A stretch of 64,000 nt of DNA from CALXXL01 sp034926605. GTDB lineage: Bacteria > Verrucomicrobiota > Lentisphaeria > Victivallales > Victivallaceae. The stretch covers positions 124,001-188,000 of the forward strand of contig JAYFQV010000001.1 in assembly GCA_034926605.1 (NCBI GenBank), given 5' to 3'. Each line of letters begins with the position of its first letter. The first letter of the stretch is position 1. Position numbers and translations under genes: made by a program. Below the pieces are notes generated by a model, which saw only the letters and a program-made list of their open reading frames with translations, was not told the origin of the DNA and did no database searches. Below are positions 41,441-51,454 of the stretch, piece after piece.

Positions 41441-42251
41441 AGCTCACCGCATAGGTGTCTGCAACCGCCTTTTCCGCCCGGCATGAAGCCAGCTCCACCT
41501 CATAGAATCCGCCGCGATTATGCCACGGAAGGTTCGCCGCCAATGCTCCGGCGGCACCGCGAACCGCGGCACGGTCGGACGAACGCAGCGATAATTCGAA
41601 AGTAAGTTCGCGCCCGTAAAAAGTACGGCCGGGAGCCTCCGATGTCAATTCCAGCCGTCCTCCGTTAGGCATTTCGATGTCTCCGGCGTACCATGCCCCG
41701 AGTCCACTCCATGGGAACGCCGCCGACAATTCGGCAACCAGTGAATTTTCAAGTTCCGCCCAGGAAAAGTTGTTCGGAACCGCAACCGGAGATGCCCCCC
41801 CGGGCACGGACTGCATGAGGAGCCGGGAAGTGTCCGGCAACGCCCGAAACTCCACCGTCATCTCATGCGGAGTATCGGCATTCCACTGATAACTCCAGTT
41901 GGAGGTGACCGTGGCACGTGGAAAACGAAACGCCACTGATCCGTCCAATGCCGCCACCAACAGTTCACCCGGCGCGGCGGAAAGATCGGCACCCGGTTCC
42001 GGCAGAGTGATGTCGGAACCGTCCGCCAACATCGTCAGCACCGCAGCCGCATTATCGATGGTCAGCGACACGGTAAGCACGGCGCCGGTCTCCCCGGCCC
42101 ATAGCGCCAACCCGGAATCGGAACAATCGGTATAGCTTTCAAGACGCCCCGTGCGGGAGATGCGCGGAGCCCCGGATACAACGCCAAGCAGGACTCCCTT
42201 GAACAGCGCCGCGGCGCGACCGAGGTTTCGGGGAACAAAATTTTCGGACAT
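41412..42251 (-). CDS. Orphan protein resembling phage tail structural proteins (279 aa)
   Basis: Started at MSENFVPRNLGRAAALF with an AAGGAGAG site 5 nt upstream. No signal peptide or membrane helix; beta-rich with many Ser/Thr/Gly. Text such as VAFRFPRATVTSNWSYQWN then HEMTVEFRALPD, and near the end DTYAVSFTLRALSP, has the look of phage tail tube or minor tail proteins, and the two halves may be related to one another. No other phage genes lie nearby. The family assignment is a hunch from style, not from a recognised motif. Tail-to-tail overlap with the cyclase gene. Confidence 0.6.
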   Translation of the reverse strand: MSENFVPRNLGRAAALFKGVLLGVVSGAPRISRTGRLESYTDCSDSGLALWAGETGAVLTVSLTIDNAAAVLTMLADGSDITLPEPGADLSAAPGELLVAALDGSVAFRFPRATVTSNWSYQWNADTPHEMTVEFRALPDTSRLLMQSVPGGASPVAVPNNFSWAELENSLVAELSAAFPWSGLGAWYAGDIEMPNGGRLELTSEAPGRTFYGRELTFELSLRSSDRAAVRGAAGALAANLPWHNRGGFYEVELASCRAEKAVADTYAVSFTLRALSPR

Positions 42252-42623
42252 AGACACTCTCCTTGGAATTAAGTTTGGCCAATTCATGAAAAAAATGTCA
42301 ACCATTGGGAACTTTTTAATGATCCGGGTGTCTAAACCATAAGGAATGGAAAGGTCTATGTCTTCCCCCGAAACTCCCCGTTCCCGGGCGCCTTCTCAAC
42401 ACCCCGAACCCTAAAAACGAGAAGGCGCCTCCTTTTTAGGCGCCAGAATAAAAATCACTGGTTGCTAATTGGAACTCGCCCGAATTCCGTGGTCAAGCCA
42501 GCGCCCAAGCGACATAGCTTGCCGTCAGAATTACCATCCCGGTCCACTGTCGGCGAAACAAAGCTTCCGTCAACCGCGACGGTGCCGCCGAATTCGCAGC
42601 ATCCCGACTCAATTGAATCCGCA
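42252..42623. other. Intergenic region between the phage-tail-like gene and groEL
   Basis: Noncoding as far as I can see. It contains a GC-rich hairpin (described separately), third copies of the GGCGCC word, and an open frame (42455-42643, minus) that begins inside the groEL terminator and lacks a ribosome site. Confidence 0.5.
42387..42429. repeat. GC-rich hairpin GGCGCCTTCTC/GAGAAGGCGCC
   Basis: Perfect 11-bp arms around a 21-nt A-rich loop, followed on the plus strand by TCCTTTTTAGGCGCC. A third GGCGCC at 42439-42444 allows alternative pairings. On the plus strand it could end transcription coming out of the cyclase gene. Confidence 0.65.
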
Positions 42624-42655
42624 TAAAAAAAACGGTCGGCCATCTGGCCGACCGT
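42624..42655 (-). terminator. Intrinsic terminator of the dnaK-groES-groEL unit
   Basis: On the minus strand, ACGGTCGGCC-agat-GGCCGACCGT followed by eight T, 85 nt after the groEL stop. Confidence 0.95.
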
Positions 42656-42739
42656 TTTCGATCTTGCATGTACTGATGCATTCCGCAGATACGGAGAGCC
42701 TTTCCGCTTTCAAGCGAAACGGCTCCCGGCTTTGCAAAA

Positions 42740-44377
<1,638 letters not shown>

Positions 44378-44410
44378 GATATTCAAAACTCCTGTAGTGT
44401 AAAATTTCCG

Positions 44411-44707
44411 TTAACCGACGATCGCGAGGATTTCGTCCTGGCCGATCACTTTGTATTCCTTGCCGTCGCACTTGACTTCGGTCCCGCCGTAACGGCTGGT
44501 AAGCACGATATCCCCGACTTTGACGTCGAATGGAATCTTGCTGCCTTTGTCATCGAGTTTCCCGGTGCCAAGCGCGATCACCTTGTATTCCTGCGGCTTT
44601 TCCTTGGCGGTGTCGGGAATGAAGATCCCGCCCTTCATCTGATTGGCGGCTTCAACAATTTCGAGCAACACGCGGTCGCCCAACGGCTGGATTTTTACTT
44701 GGGACAT
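44411..44707 (-). CDS. groES: Co-chaperonin GroES (Hsp10)
   Basis: Lid of the GroEL chamber. 98 aa from MSQVKIQPLGDRVLLE. The mobile loop region MKGGIFIPDTAKEKPQE, and VKVGDIVLTSRYGGTEV are typical. An AAAGGAG ribosome site lies upstream. No CIRCE repeat and no clear promoter was seen in the 88 nt after dnaK, suggesting expression from the dnaK promoter. Confidence 0.97.
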   Translation of the reverse strand: MSQVKIQPLGDRVLLEIVEAANQMKGGIFIPDTAKEKPQEYKVIALGTGKLDDKGSKIPFDVKVGDIVLTSRYGGTEVKCDGKEYKVIGQDEILAIVG

Positions 44708-44752
44708 TTTCAACTCCTTTTTTTATTAAAGTTTGAAAAAATTGGTTTAATC

Positions 44753-44781
44753 CGCGCGGAAGGCACTGTGCCTTCCGCGCG
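44753..44781 (-). repeat. Perfect 29-nt palindrome between dnaK and groES
   Basis: Two 14-nt arms (CGCGCGGAAGGCAC and its complement) flank a single base. There is no T run directly behind it on the minus strand, so it is more likely a partial terminator or an RNA processing/stability element that sets the dnaK to groESL ratio. Confidence 0.65.
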
Positions 44782-44795
44782 ATGGTCCGTCTCGA

Positions 44796-46703
44796 TTACT
44801 TGTCGTCCACCACTTCGGCATCCACGATGTTGTCATCGTCATTATTGCCGCCGTCGGCGCTCTGCCCGGCTTCGGTATTTTCCTGGCCGGCCGCCTGCTG
44901 GTTCTGCTGCTGAGAATATATCTCCTGACCGAACTTCATCAGCTTTTCCTCGAGATCCTTCATCGTGGCCTTCATCGCCTCGGTGTCGTTGGACTCGATC
45001 TGCTTCTTGAGTTTGGCGATTCCCTCTTCGACCGGCGCCTTGACCGCCTCGGAAAGCTTGTCGCCGTATTCCTTGATCTGGCGCTCGACCTGATAGACCA
45101 TGCTCTCGGCCTGGTTCTTGACCTCGATCTTCTCCTTGGTCGCCTTATCCTGCTCGGCATGCGCCTTGGCGTCGTTGACCATCTTCTCAATCTCGGAATC
45201 GTTTAGGCCGGAGTTGGCAGTGATGGTGATCTTCTGTTCCTTGCCGGTACCGCGATCCTTGGCGGTCACGTGCAGAATGCCGTTGGCGTCGATGTCGAAA
45301 GTAACTTCGATCTGCGGCACGCCGCGCGGAGCCGGAGCGATGCCGTCCAGCCGGAAATTGCCGATGGTCTTGTTATCGGCCGCCATTTCACGCTCGCCCT
45401 GAAGAATGTGAATATCCACGGAGGGCTGGTTGTCGGCCGCGGTACTGAACACCTGGCTCTTGCGGGCCGGGATGGTGGTGTTGCGGTCGATGACCCGGGT
45501 GAACACGCCGCCGAGGGTCTCGATGCCCAGCGACAGCGGGGTGACGTCCAGCAGAACCACATCATTGACCTGGCCGCCGAGCACGCCGCCCTGGATCGCG
45601 GCGCCGCAGGCTACCACTTCGTCCGGGTTCACGCCCTTGTGAGGTTCCTTCTGGAAAATATCCTTGGCTTCTTCCTGCACCTTCGGCATGCGGGTCATGC
45701 CGCCGACCATGATGACTTCCTTGATCGCGTCGATGCCCACTCCGGCGTCGTGCAGACAGTTGCGGCACGGCTTCTCGGTGCGGCGAATCAAATCGTCGAC
45801 CTGCTTTTCCAGTTCGGCGCGCGACATGGTCACGTTCATATGCAGCGGGCCGTCGGCATTCATGGTGATGAACGGCAGGTTGACCTCGGTGGTCATCGAA
45901 CTGGAAAGTTCGCACTTCGCCTTTTCCGCGGCCTCCTTCAAGCGCTGAAGCGCCTGGGAGTCCTTGCGCAGGTCAACGCCGTGCTCCTTCTTGAATTGCT
46001 CGGCCAGAAAGTCGATGATCTTCAGGTCGAAATCGTCGCCGCCGAGGTGGGTGTCGCCGTTGGTGGCCTTGACTTCGAACACGCCGTCGCCAATCTCGAG
46101 GATGGAAATATCAAAGGTGCCGCCGCCGAGGTCGTAGACCGCCACGATCTCATCCGACTTCTTTTCCAAGCCATAGGCCAAGGCGGCCGCGGTGGGCTCG
46201 TTCACGATACGCAGCACTTCGAGTCCGGCGATCTTGCCGGCATCCTTGGTGGCCTGGCGCTGACTGTCATTGAAGTATGCGGGAACCGTGATCACCGCCT
46301 GCTTGACTTCTTCGCCGAGGTAGGCTTCCGCGTCGGTCCTCAGTTTCTGAAGGATCATAGCGGAAATCTCCGGCGGGGAATAAACGTGATCGCCGATCTT
46401 GATGTGGGCGTCGCCGTTCTTGGCTTCGACCACTTCGAACGGTACGTTGGAACGCTCGCCGGCCACTTCGGAAAATTTACGGCCCATGAACCGCTTTACC
46501 GAGAAAACGGTATTCTTGGGGTTGGTGACCGCCTGGCGCTTGGCCAGCTGGCCCACCAGACGTTCGCCGCTCTTGGTGAAAGCCACCACGCTGGGGGTGG
46601 TGCGGTTGCCTTCGGCGTTCGGAATAACCTTCGCCTCGCCGTGCTCCATTACCGCCATACAGCTGTTGGTGGTACCAAGGTCGATACCTAAAATCTTGCT
46701 CAT
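44796..46703 (-). CDS. dnaK: Molecular chaperone DnaK (Hsp70)
   Basis: ATP-dependent chaperone; 635 aa, normal length. Nucleotide-binding domain: GIDLGTTNSCMAVMEHG, AVYDLGGGTFDISILEIGDG (in parts), VGGMTRMPKVQ. Substrate domain: LLDVTPLSLGIETLGGVFT, then the helical lid and an acidic C-terminus ending DAEVVDDK. AAGGAGAC ribosome site. dnaJ and grpE are not beside it. Preceded by a putative sigma-54 promoter and a triple TGTG-N-CACA array. Confidence 0.98.
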   Translation of the reverse strand: MSKILGIDLGTTNSCMAVMEHGEAKVIPNAEGNRTTPSVVAFTKSGERLVGQLAKRQAVTNPKNTVFSVKRFMGRKFSEVAGERSNVPFEVVEAKNGDAHIKIGDHVYSPPEISAMILQKLRTDAEAYLGEEVKQAVITVPAYFNDSQRQATKDAGKIAGLEVLRIVNEPTAAALAYGLEKKSDEIVAVYDLGGGTFDISILEIGDGVFEVKATNGDTHLGGDDFDLKIIDFLAEQFKKEHGVDLRKDSQALQRLKEAAEKAKCELSSSMTTEVNLPFITMNADGPLHMNVTMSRAELEKQVDDLIRRTEKPCRNCLHDAGVGIDAIKEVIMVGGMTRMPKVQEEAKDIFQKEPHKGVNPDEVVACGAAIQGGVLGGQVNDVVLLDVTPLSLGIETLGGVFTRVIDRNTTIPARKSQVFSTAADNQPSVDIHILQGEREMAADNKTIGNFRLDGIAPAPRGVPQIEVTFDIDANGILHVTAKDRGTGKEQKITITANSGLNDSEIEKMVNDAKAHAEQDKATKEKIEVKNQAESMVYQVERQIKEYGDKLSEAVKAPVEEGIAKLKKQIESNDTEAMKATMKDLEEKLMKFGQEIYSQQQNQQAAGQENTEAGQSADGGNNDDDNIVDAEVVDDK

Positions 46704-46748
46704 ATTCTTGTCTCCTTACTTGAAGTTTTCAAAATTTCGACTGAATAC

Positions 46749-46766
46749 AAGCAAGCGCCATGCCAA
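46749..46766 (-). promoter_or_regulatory. Putative sigma-54 promoter of dnaK
   Basis: On the minus strand, TTGGCATG-gcgc-TTGCT: one mismatch to YTGGCACG-N4-TTGCW, with exact GG-N10-GC spacing. Predicted start about 36 nt before the dnaK ATG. Confidence 0.65.
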
Positions 46767-46819
46767 CTTTGTCTGCAAGCTCACGCCTGGCTACAGCGCC
46801 GCGCCAAACCGGGCCATAT

Positions 46820-46849
46820 TGTGCCACCATGTGCCACAACTGTGTCACA
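46820..46849. promoter_or_regulatory. Triple TGTG-N-CACA array upstream of dnaK
   Basis: Three 9-bp palindromic sites (TGTGCCACC, TGTGCCACA, TGTGTCACA) begin at 46820, 46830 and 46841, that is on one face of the helix with ~10.5-bp phasing, 55-85 bp upstream of the sigma-54 element. It overlaps the rsmE stop. Likely binding array for an enhancer-binding protein. Confidence 0.55.
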
Positions 46850-47555
46850 AAATCCGGCCCAATGCGAACGGCACCGCGGTTTCGCAGCGCAGTATGCGCG
46901 GCCCGAGCGAAACGTTCGTTCCTCCGGCCGCCACCAGCATCTCCAATTCGTAGTCGGTAAAACCGCCTTCGGGGCCGAAACAGAGCAGCACCGGCGCGCC
47001 CGCGGTCTTTGCCGGCAATCCGGCATCCGGCGACGGGTGACACACCAGCAGCCGCTTTCCGGCTGCGATATCCGGCAGCACATCTTCGGCGAACGGCTTG
47101 AAAAACCGGTGGAACTCCACCTTCACCGGCGCGGTGTCGACGCACTGCGCCAAGGCCTCGCGCTCGATCGCCGCAATCGATTCCGGTGCAATCAACGGCG
47201 ACTCCCAGTAACTTTTCTCCACTTTGAAACATCCGAAGAAGTGAAATTCGCGCACCCCCACCGCGGCCGCGCCGGCCAGCAGACGACGGAATACTTTGGG
47301 CCGGGGCAATGCGCAAGCCAGGGTAACGTTCACCGGTTCAGGCGGAAGCGTGTCCAGACAAAGCCGGAGTTCCACTCCGTCATCGGTGCAGCACAATATC
47401 TCGGCGGTTCCGAGCAGACCGCCCAGCAATCCGGCCTTGCAGATTTCGCCCGGGCGTTTTTTGAGCACCTTCAGCAGATGCGCGGCACGTTCACCGGAGA
47501 TAAATGCACGGTCGGGAGCGGTAAGGTCGGACGGCTCGAGCAGCAGAATATTCAT
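46845..47555 (-). CDS. rsmE: 16S rRNA (uracil-1498-N3)-methyltransferase
   Basis: SPOUT-class methyltransferase modifying U1498 of 16S rRNA. 236 aa from MNILLLEPSDLT. LACALPRPKVFRRLLAGAAAVGV, CFGPEGGFTDYELEML and LGPRILRCETA are the conserved knot and SAM-binding blocks. The start overlaps the previous stop by 4 nt (ATGA). Confidence 0.94.
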   Translation of the reverse strand: MNILLLEPSDLTAPDRAFISGERAAHLLKVLKKRPGEICKAGLLGGLLGTAEILCCTDDGVELRLCLDTLPPEPVNVTLACALPRPKVFRRLLAGAAAVGVREFHFFGCFKVEKSYWESPLIAPESIAAIEREALAQCVDTAPVKVEFHRFFKPFAEDVLPDIAAGKRLLVCHPSPDAGLPAKTAGAPVLLCFGPEGGFTDYELEMLVAAGGTNVSLGPRILRCETAVPFALGRIL

Positions 47556-48583
47556 CTGAGTTTCTTTACCCGGCGCATCGTCGCGGTGCACTTGCCACAG
47601 TGGGTGCACATGTTCGCGCAGATACCGGCAACGCCGCTCTGCGCCCAGTCGGCCGGGAAGGACTTGTTGTCGATCTTATGGATGCCGAAGCGGTGACCGG
47701 GGTCCATAATCCGGGCCAGGTCGCCGTCATAGCTTCGCGACGAGTACGCCTTTAGAATTTCATCCGGATTGGGCACCTTGCGGGTGGAAAGCTTGAAAAC
47801 CGAGACATAAGGCTCGAACAAATGGATGTCTTCGGGACGAATCCAAGTTGAGCGCAAAAACTCCTCGGGGCTGTCGTTCATGTAAACCGTTTCGCAATAC
47901 TGGGCGGGAAAATTCAACCTTATTGCTTCCTTGTTCCATTCCGCATCATGCGCGATGACGGTTTCGTGCAGAGTCTTGCCCGGACAATTGCGGATACAGC
48001 CGGAATTGGCCAGCAGGCACATCTTCTTGCCGTGATCGTCGGCCCATTTCTTGAAGCGTTCGAGCATCGAGAAGTCGCGCTGGAGATCGCGGCAGAGGTA
48101 GAAGGAGTCGATCAGATCGCCGAGATATTCAAGCGCCAGTGTGGAGTTCATCTGCCAGTTTACCGAGGCACGTATTTCAATGTCCGGATATTCGGTTCGC
48201 AGTATCTTCGCCACATAGATGCTGGCGGTGGTGACCACCTCCGGAAGAATGCCGGCGGCACGCATGGTTTCGATTATGCCGCAGAGCTCGTCGCGCTGGG
48301 CAATGGTGAAGGTTTTGTCGCCATAGCAGGTGCCGTTTACCAGAAAATCGAGCGTCAACCCGTGGGCCCGGCACCATTTGAGGTCTTCCACCAGCTGATC
48401 TCTCATAACCTCCGCATTTTCGGAAAACCCCCGCGCGTTGATCACGCCCGGCCACGGGTAATAGACCTCGCACAAACTGTCGAGATAACGGGAGATGACC
48501 CGGGTAAACGACTCACGGCGGGCCGCCATATGCGGCATCGGATCGAAGTAGCCGGCCGCAAAGATTTTATTGTTCCGTTCCAT
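47552..48583 (-). CDS. U32-peptidase-like protein with conserved cysteines
   Basis: 343 aa from MERNNKIFAAGYF. The TIM-barrel-like text (INARGFSENAEVMRDQLVED, FLVNGTCYGDKTF) plus LLANSGCIRNCPGK and CANMCTHCGKC resembles peptidase U32 proteins and their UbiU/UbiV relatives, in which four Cys bind a 4Fe-4S cluster. Actual activity is unknown; a role in modification of RNA or cofactor is as likely as proteolysis. No ribosome site precedes the ATG, and the -10 box ends 7 bp before it, so the message is probably leaderless. An in-frame ATG 12 nt upstream lies inside the -10 box. Confidence 0.75.
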   Translation of the reverse strand: MERNNKIFAAGYFDPMPHMAARRESFTRVISRYLDSLCEVYYPWPGVINARGFSENAEVMRDQLVEDLKWCRAHGLTLDFLVNGTCYGDKTFTIAQRDELCGIIETMRAAGILPEVVTTASIYVAKILRTEYPDIEIRASVNWQMNSTLALEYLGDLIDSFYLCRDLQRDFSMLERFKKWADDHGKKMCLLANSGCIRNCPGKTLHETVIAHDAEWNKEAIRLNFPAQYCETVYMNDSPEEFLRSTWIRPEDIHLFEPYVSVFKLSTRKVPNPDEILKAYSSRSYDGDLARIMDPGHRFGIHKIDNKSFPADWAQSGVAGICANMCTHCGKCTATMRRVKKLR

Positions 48584-48590
48584 TCCGAAT

Positions 48591-48619
48591 AACATAGCAC
48601 CGGCGGCGTGAAAACTCAA
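48591..48619 (-). promoter_or_regulatory. Promoter of the U32-like gene and rsmE (leaderless)
   Basis: On the minus strand, TTGAGT, 17 bp, TATGTT. The start codon begins 8 bp after the -10 hexamer. Confidence 0.5.
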
Positions 48620-48647
48620 GCGGTTTTGTAAAAAAACACCGTCCGGG

Positions 48648-48676
48648 TTGCATCGGCAGCGCGAAGGAGATATATT
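48648..48676 (+). promoter_or_regulatory. Promoter of the kinase/nucleotidyltransferase fusion
   Basis: TTGCAT, 17 bp, TATATT; leader about 35 nt with an AAAGG site before the ATG. Confidence 0.6.
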
Positions 48677-48718
48677 ATTGACAATCTTTTGTACTATATT
48701 ATCCGAGAAAGGCGAACC

Positions 48719-51361
48719 ATGGCCGCTAATGTTCCGGAATATGTGATTGTGCTGGCCGCCGGCAAGGGCTCAAGGATGGGGTCAAATTCCACCCATAAGG
48801 TCTGCTTTGAAATCGATGGAGTGCCGGCGATCGTGCGCGCTCTAGACGTCTACCGCCAGTGCGGCGTAACCCAGAATCTGGTGGTGGTCGGCCAGCTGGC
48901 CGGACAGGTGGTGGAGACCGTGGGAAAGGCTTTCCCCAACACGGTGTTCGCCTACCAGAAGGAAGCCAACGGTACCGCCAACGCGGTGCGCTCGGCGCTT
49001 GAGGCCATGCCATCCATGCCGGACGATGCCGACATACTGGTGGTGGCCGGAGACCGACTGATCGACCCGACGGCGGTCGAACGGCTGTTCGACCTTTATT
49101 ACAGCGAGAAGTGCGACTTGGCAATGCTGTCGCTGCCTACCCGCCCCGGATCCGGAGCCGGCCGGATCGTAACCGACGCCGCGGGCAACGCCGCCGCAAT
49201 CCTAGAGATGGCCGACGTCCGGAAAAAACGTACACTGGCACGGCTGCGCAAGGAAATGCCGAAGTCACGGGAAGCGGCGCGTGCGGTAATGATGGAAAGT
49301 TTCTCAACCTCCGAGTCGAAATGCTTCAGAGCTTTCGGTGAACGCTGGGATAATTCCGCCGACTATTCGCGGATATCCGATAACGAGTGCGTTTTCGAAG
49401 TAGCGATGCCGGACGGTTCACAGCTTGTACTTACTCCGGACGAAGTTGAAAACCTGCCTAACAGCAATACCTCGGTCTACATTATCGGAAAACGCGCTCT
49501 CTCCGGCGTGCTCGCCAATCTTTCACGCGACAATGCCCAGAAAGAGGAATACCTCTCAGATGTTGCGGCGGTGCTTCGGCGTAATAAGCCGAACGCCAAC
49601 ATCCGCATACTGACCATTTCCGACCCCGCCCGGGTGCTCGGGTTCAACAACCCGCAGGAATTGCTTGAGGTGTCCGAGATAGTCCGCAACCGCGCCAGGC
49701 GCACCGCGCCCGAGCCGGACAAGACTCTGTTCCTGCCGGTGGGAGAATATCTTGCAAAAATAGAGCGGGCGCTGGCCGGCGATTTCGATTCGGCTCTGCT
49801 GACCGAGCTGAAACTACTTTACGGCGACGACGCCGAATGGATAAAAAAGCACCTTTCCAACTACCTGCCGCTGCTGACAATGGCAGCCGCCCGTCTGGCG
49901 CCGGAGACACCGGTGGCGGTGGTGCGCTCGCCGGGACGGGTCAACGTGATGGGCCGCCACGTGGATCATCAGGGGGGGAACTGCAATCTGATGACCATCA
50001 ACTTTGAAACGCTGATGGTGATAGCACCGCGCCGGGACGACGTCATCCGGCTCGAACACCTCGATCCCCAATTCAAGCCGTGCGAGTTCACCATCTCCCA
50101 ACTCGTACGCGAACTGCCGTGGGACGACTGGACCAGTCTGGTCAACAGCCGGAAACTGCATGAACTCATCGGCAGCTACGGCGTTGACTGGTCGCACTAT
50201 GTGAAGGCGGCGGCGCTCCGGCTCCAAAAGAAGTTCAGCCATCAGACGCTTTTCGGTATGGACATGTTCGTGGCCGGCAATGTACCGATGGCGGCGGGGC
50301 TGTCCTCGTCGTCCAGTTTGGTGGTCGGCGCAGCCGAAGCGGTAGTGGCGGTGAACGCGCTGGACACCTTCCCCTCCCAGCTGGTCACGCTCTGCGGAGA
50401 AGGCGAATGGTTTGTCGGCACCCGCGGCGGCGCGGCCGACCACGCGGCGGTGAAACTCGGCGAGGAAAATCGGGTGGTCAAGGTAAAATTCTTCGACTTC
50501 GGTGTGGTGGAATCGGTCCCATTCCCCGAGGAATGCGTTATGGTACTGTGCGACTCCGGCATCCAGGCACGCAAGGCCGGAGGCGCGCGCGACCAATTCA
50601 ATCACCGCGTCAGCTGCTACCGGCTGGGTTTCGAACTCCTCAAAAAGCAGTTTCCCCAGTACGCGCCGCTTTTGAGCCATCTGCGCGATGTGAACTGCGA
50701 AACCCTCGGGGTCTCCCCGGAACGCATCTACCGCATGCTGCTGCATCTGCCGGAAACCGCCACCCGCTCCGAACTTGAATCGCTGCTTACACGCGACCTC
50801 GGAGCGCTCTGGAGTACTCACAACGCCCCGGCGGACGGGCTGTACCCTGTTCGCTCGGTAGTGCTGTACGGCCTTTCGGAATGCGCGCGCAGCAGCATAT
50901 ACGCCGAAAAGCTCAAGAAACACGACCTGCCGGCGATCGGCGAACTTATGCGGATATCGCACGACGGCGACCGGGTGGCACGGCGGCAACCGGATGGCTC
51001 CATGACCCCGTGGCGCGCAAGGTGCGACAACGCTTTTCTACTGGATTTGATCGACGATCTCGCCTCCGGCGACCCGCGCCGGGTCACGGCGGCTCAGCTT
51101 GAAAAACAGTCAGGCTCCTATGCCTGCAGTCTGCCGGAGATCGATGCAATGGTGGATATAGTCAGCACGGTGGATGGCGTGATCGGTGCCCAGCTCGCCG
51201 GCGCCGGGCTTGGCGGCTGCATGATGGTACTGGCACGCAAACAGGCGGTTGAGGCACTGTCCGAAGCGCTGATTAGCAAATACTATTCGCCGCACGGACT
51301 GCCGGATCGAATCCTGGTTTGCCGCCCCATCGCCGGAAGCGGCGTGTTGAAGATAAACTGA
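48719..51361 (+). CDS. Bifunctional sugar-1-phosphate nucleotidylyltransferase / GHMP (galactokinase-type) sugar kinase
   Basis: 880 aa from MAANVPEYVIVLAAGKG. Residues ~1-330 are a GlmU-like nucleotidylyltransferase (AAGKGSRMGSNSTHKV, VVAGDRLID). Residues ~400-880 are a GHMP kinase with all three motifs: SPGRVNVMGRHVDHQGG (galactokinase signature), PMAAGLSSSSSLVVGAAEA (phosphate loop) and AGAGLGGCMMVL. The layout recalls bifunctional L-fucokinase/GDP-fucose pyrophosphorylase, so the protein may phosphorylate a free sugar at C1 and activate it in one polypeptide. The galactokinase-like motif suggests galactose or an amino sugar with UTP, but this is not decided. Single-gene unit. Confidence 0.88.
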   Translation: MAANVPEYVIVLAAGKGSRMGSNSTHKVCFEIDGVPAIVRALDVYRQCGVTQNLVVVGQLAGQVVETVGKAFPNTVFAYQKEANGTANAVRSALEAMPSMPDDADILVVAGDRLIDPTAVERLFDLYYSEKCDLAMLSLPTRPGSGAGRIVTDAAGNAAAILEMADVRKKRTLARLRKEMPKSREAARAVMMESFSTSESKCFRAFGERWDNSADYSRISDNECVFEVAMPDGSQLVLTPDEVENLPNSNTSVYIIGKRALSGVLANLSRDNAQKEEYLSDVAAVLRRNKPNANIRILTISDPARVLGFNNPQELLEVSEIVRNRARRTAPEPDKTLFLPVGEYLAKIERALAGDFDSALLTELKLLYGDDAEWIKKHLSNYLPLLTMAAARLAPETPVAVVRSPGRVNVMGRHVDHQGGNCNLMTINFETLMVIAPRRDDVIRLEHLDPQFKPCEFTISQLVRELPWDDWTSLVNSRKLHELIGSYGVDWSHYVKAAALRLQKKFSHQTLFGMDMFVAGNVPMAAGLSSSSSLVVGAAEAVVAVNALDTFPSQLVTLCGEGEWFVGTRGGAADHAAVKLGEENRVVKVKFFDFGVVESVPFPEECVMVLCDSGIQARKAGGARDQFNHRVSCYRLGFELLKKQFPQYAPLLSHLRDVNCETLGVSPERIYRMLLHLPETATRSELESLLTRDLGALWSTHNAPADGLYPVRSVVLYGLSECARSSIYAEKLKKHDLPAIGELMRISHDGDRVARRQPDGSMTPWRARCDNAFLLDLIDDLASGDPRRVTAAQLEKQSGSYACSLPEIDAMVDIVSTVDGVIGAQLAGAGLGGCMMVLARKQAVEALSEALISKYYSPHGLPDRILVCRPIAGSGVLKIN

Positions 51362-51388
51362 TCCTGCCCGCCGTTCAAACATATAGAC

Positions 51389-51432
51389 AAAAAAAATTGC
51401 TTCCGCCCGCAAGGGGTGGAAGCAATTTTTTT
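51389..51432. terminator. Bidirectional intrinsic terminator
   Basis: AAAAAAATTGCTTCCGCCC and its near-complement GGGGTGGAAGCAATTTTTTT surround a 4-nt loop; it serves both the fusion kinase gene (plus) and the UDP-glucose dehydrogenase gene (minus). Confidence 0.92.
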
Positions 51433-51454
51433 ACAGACCGGCGTTACAAAACGG

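Noticed and set aside
42455..42643. 62-codon minus-strand frame downstream of groEL
   Set aside because: Its start lies inside the T-run side of the groEL terminator and it has no ribosome site.
44378..44800. CIRCE (HrcA operator) before groES or groEL
   Set aside because: Looked for TTAGCACTC-N9-GAGTGCTAA; nothing similar seen. The palindrome there is GC-rich and of different sequence.
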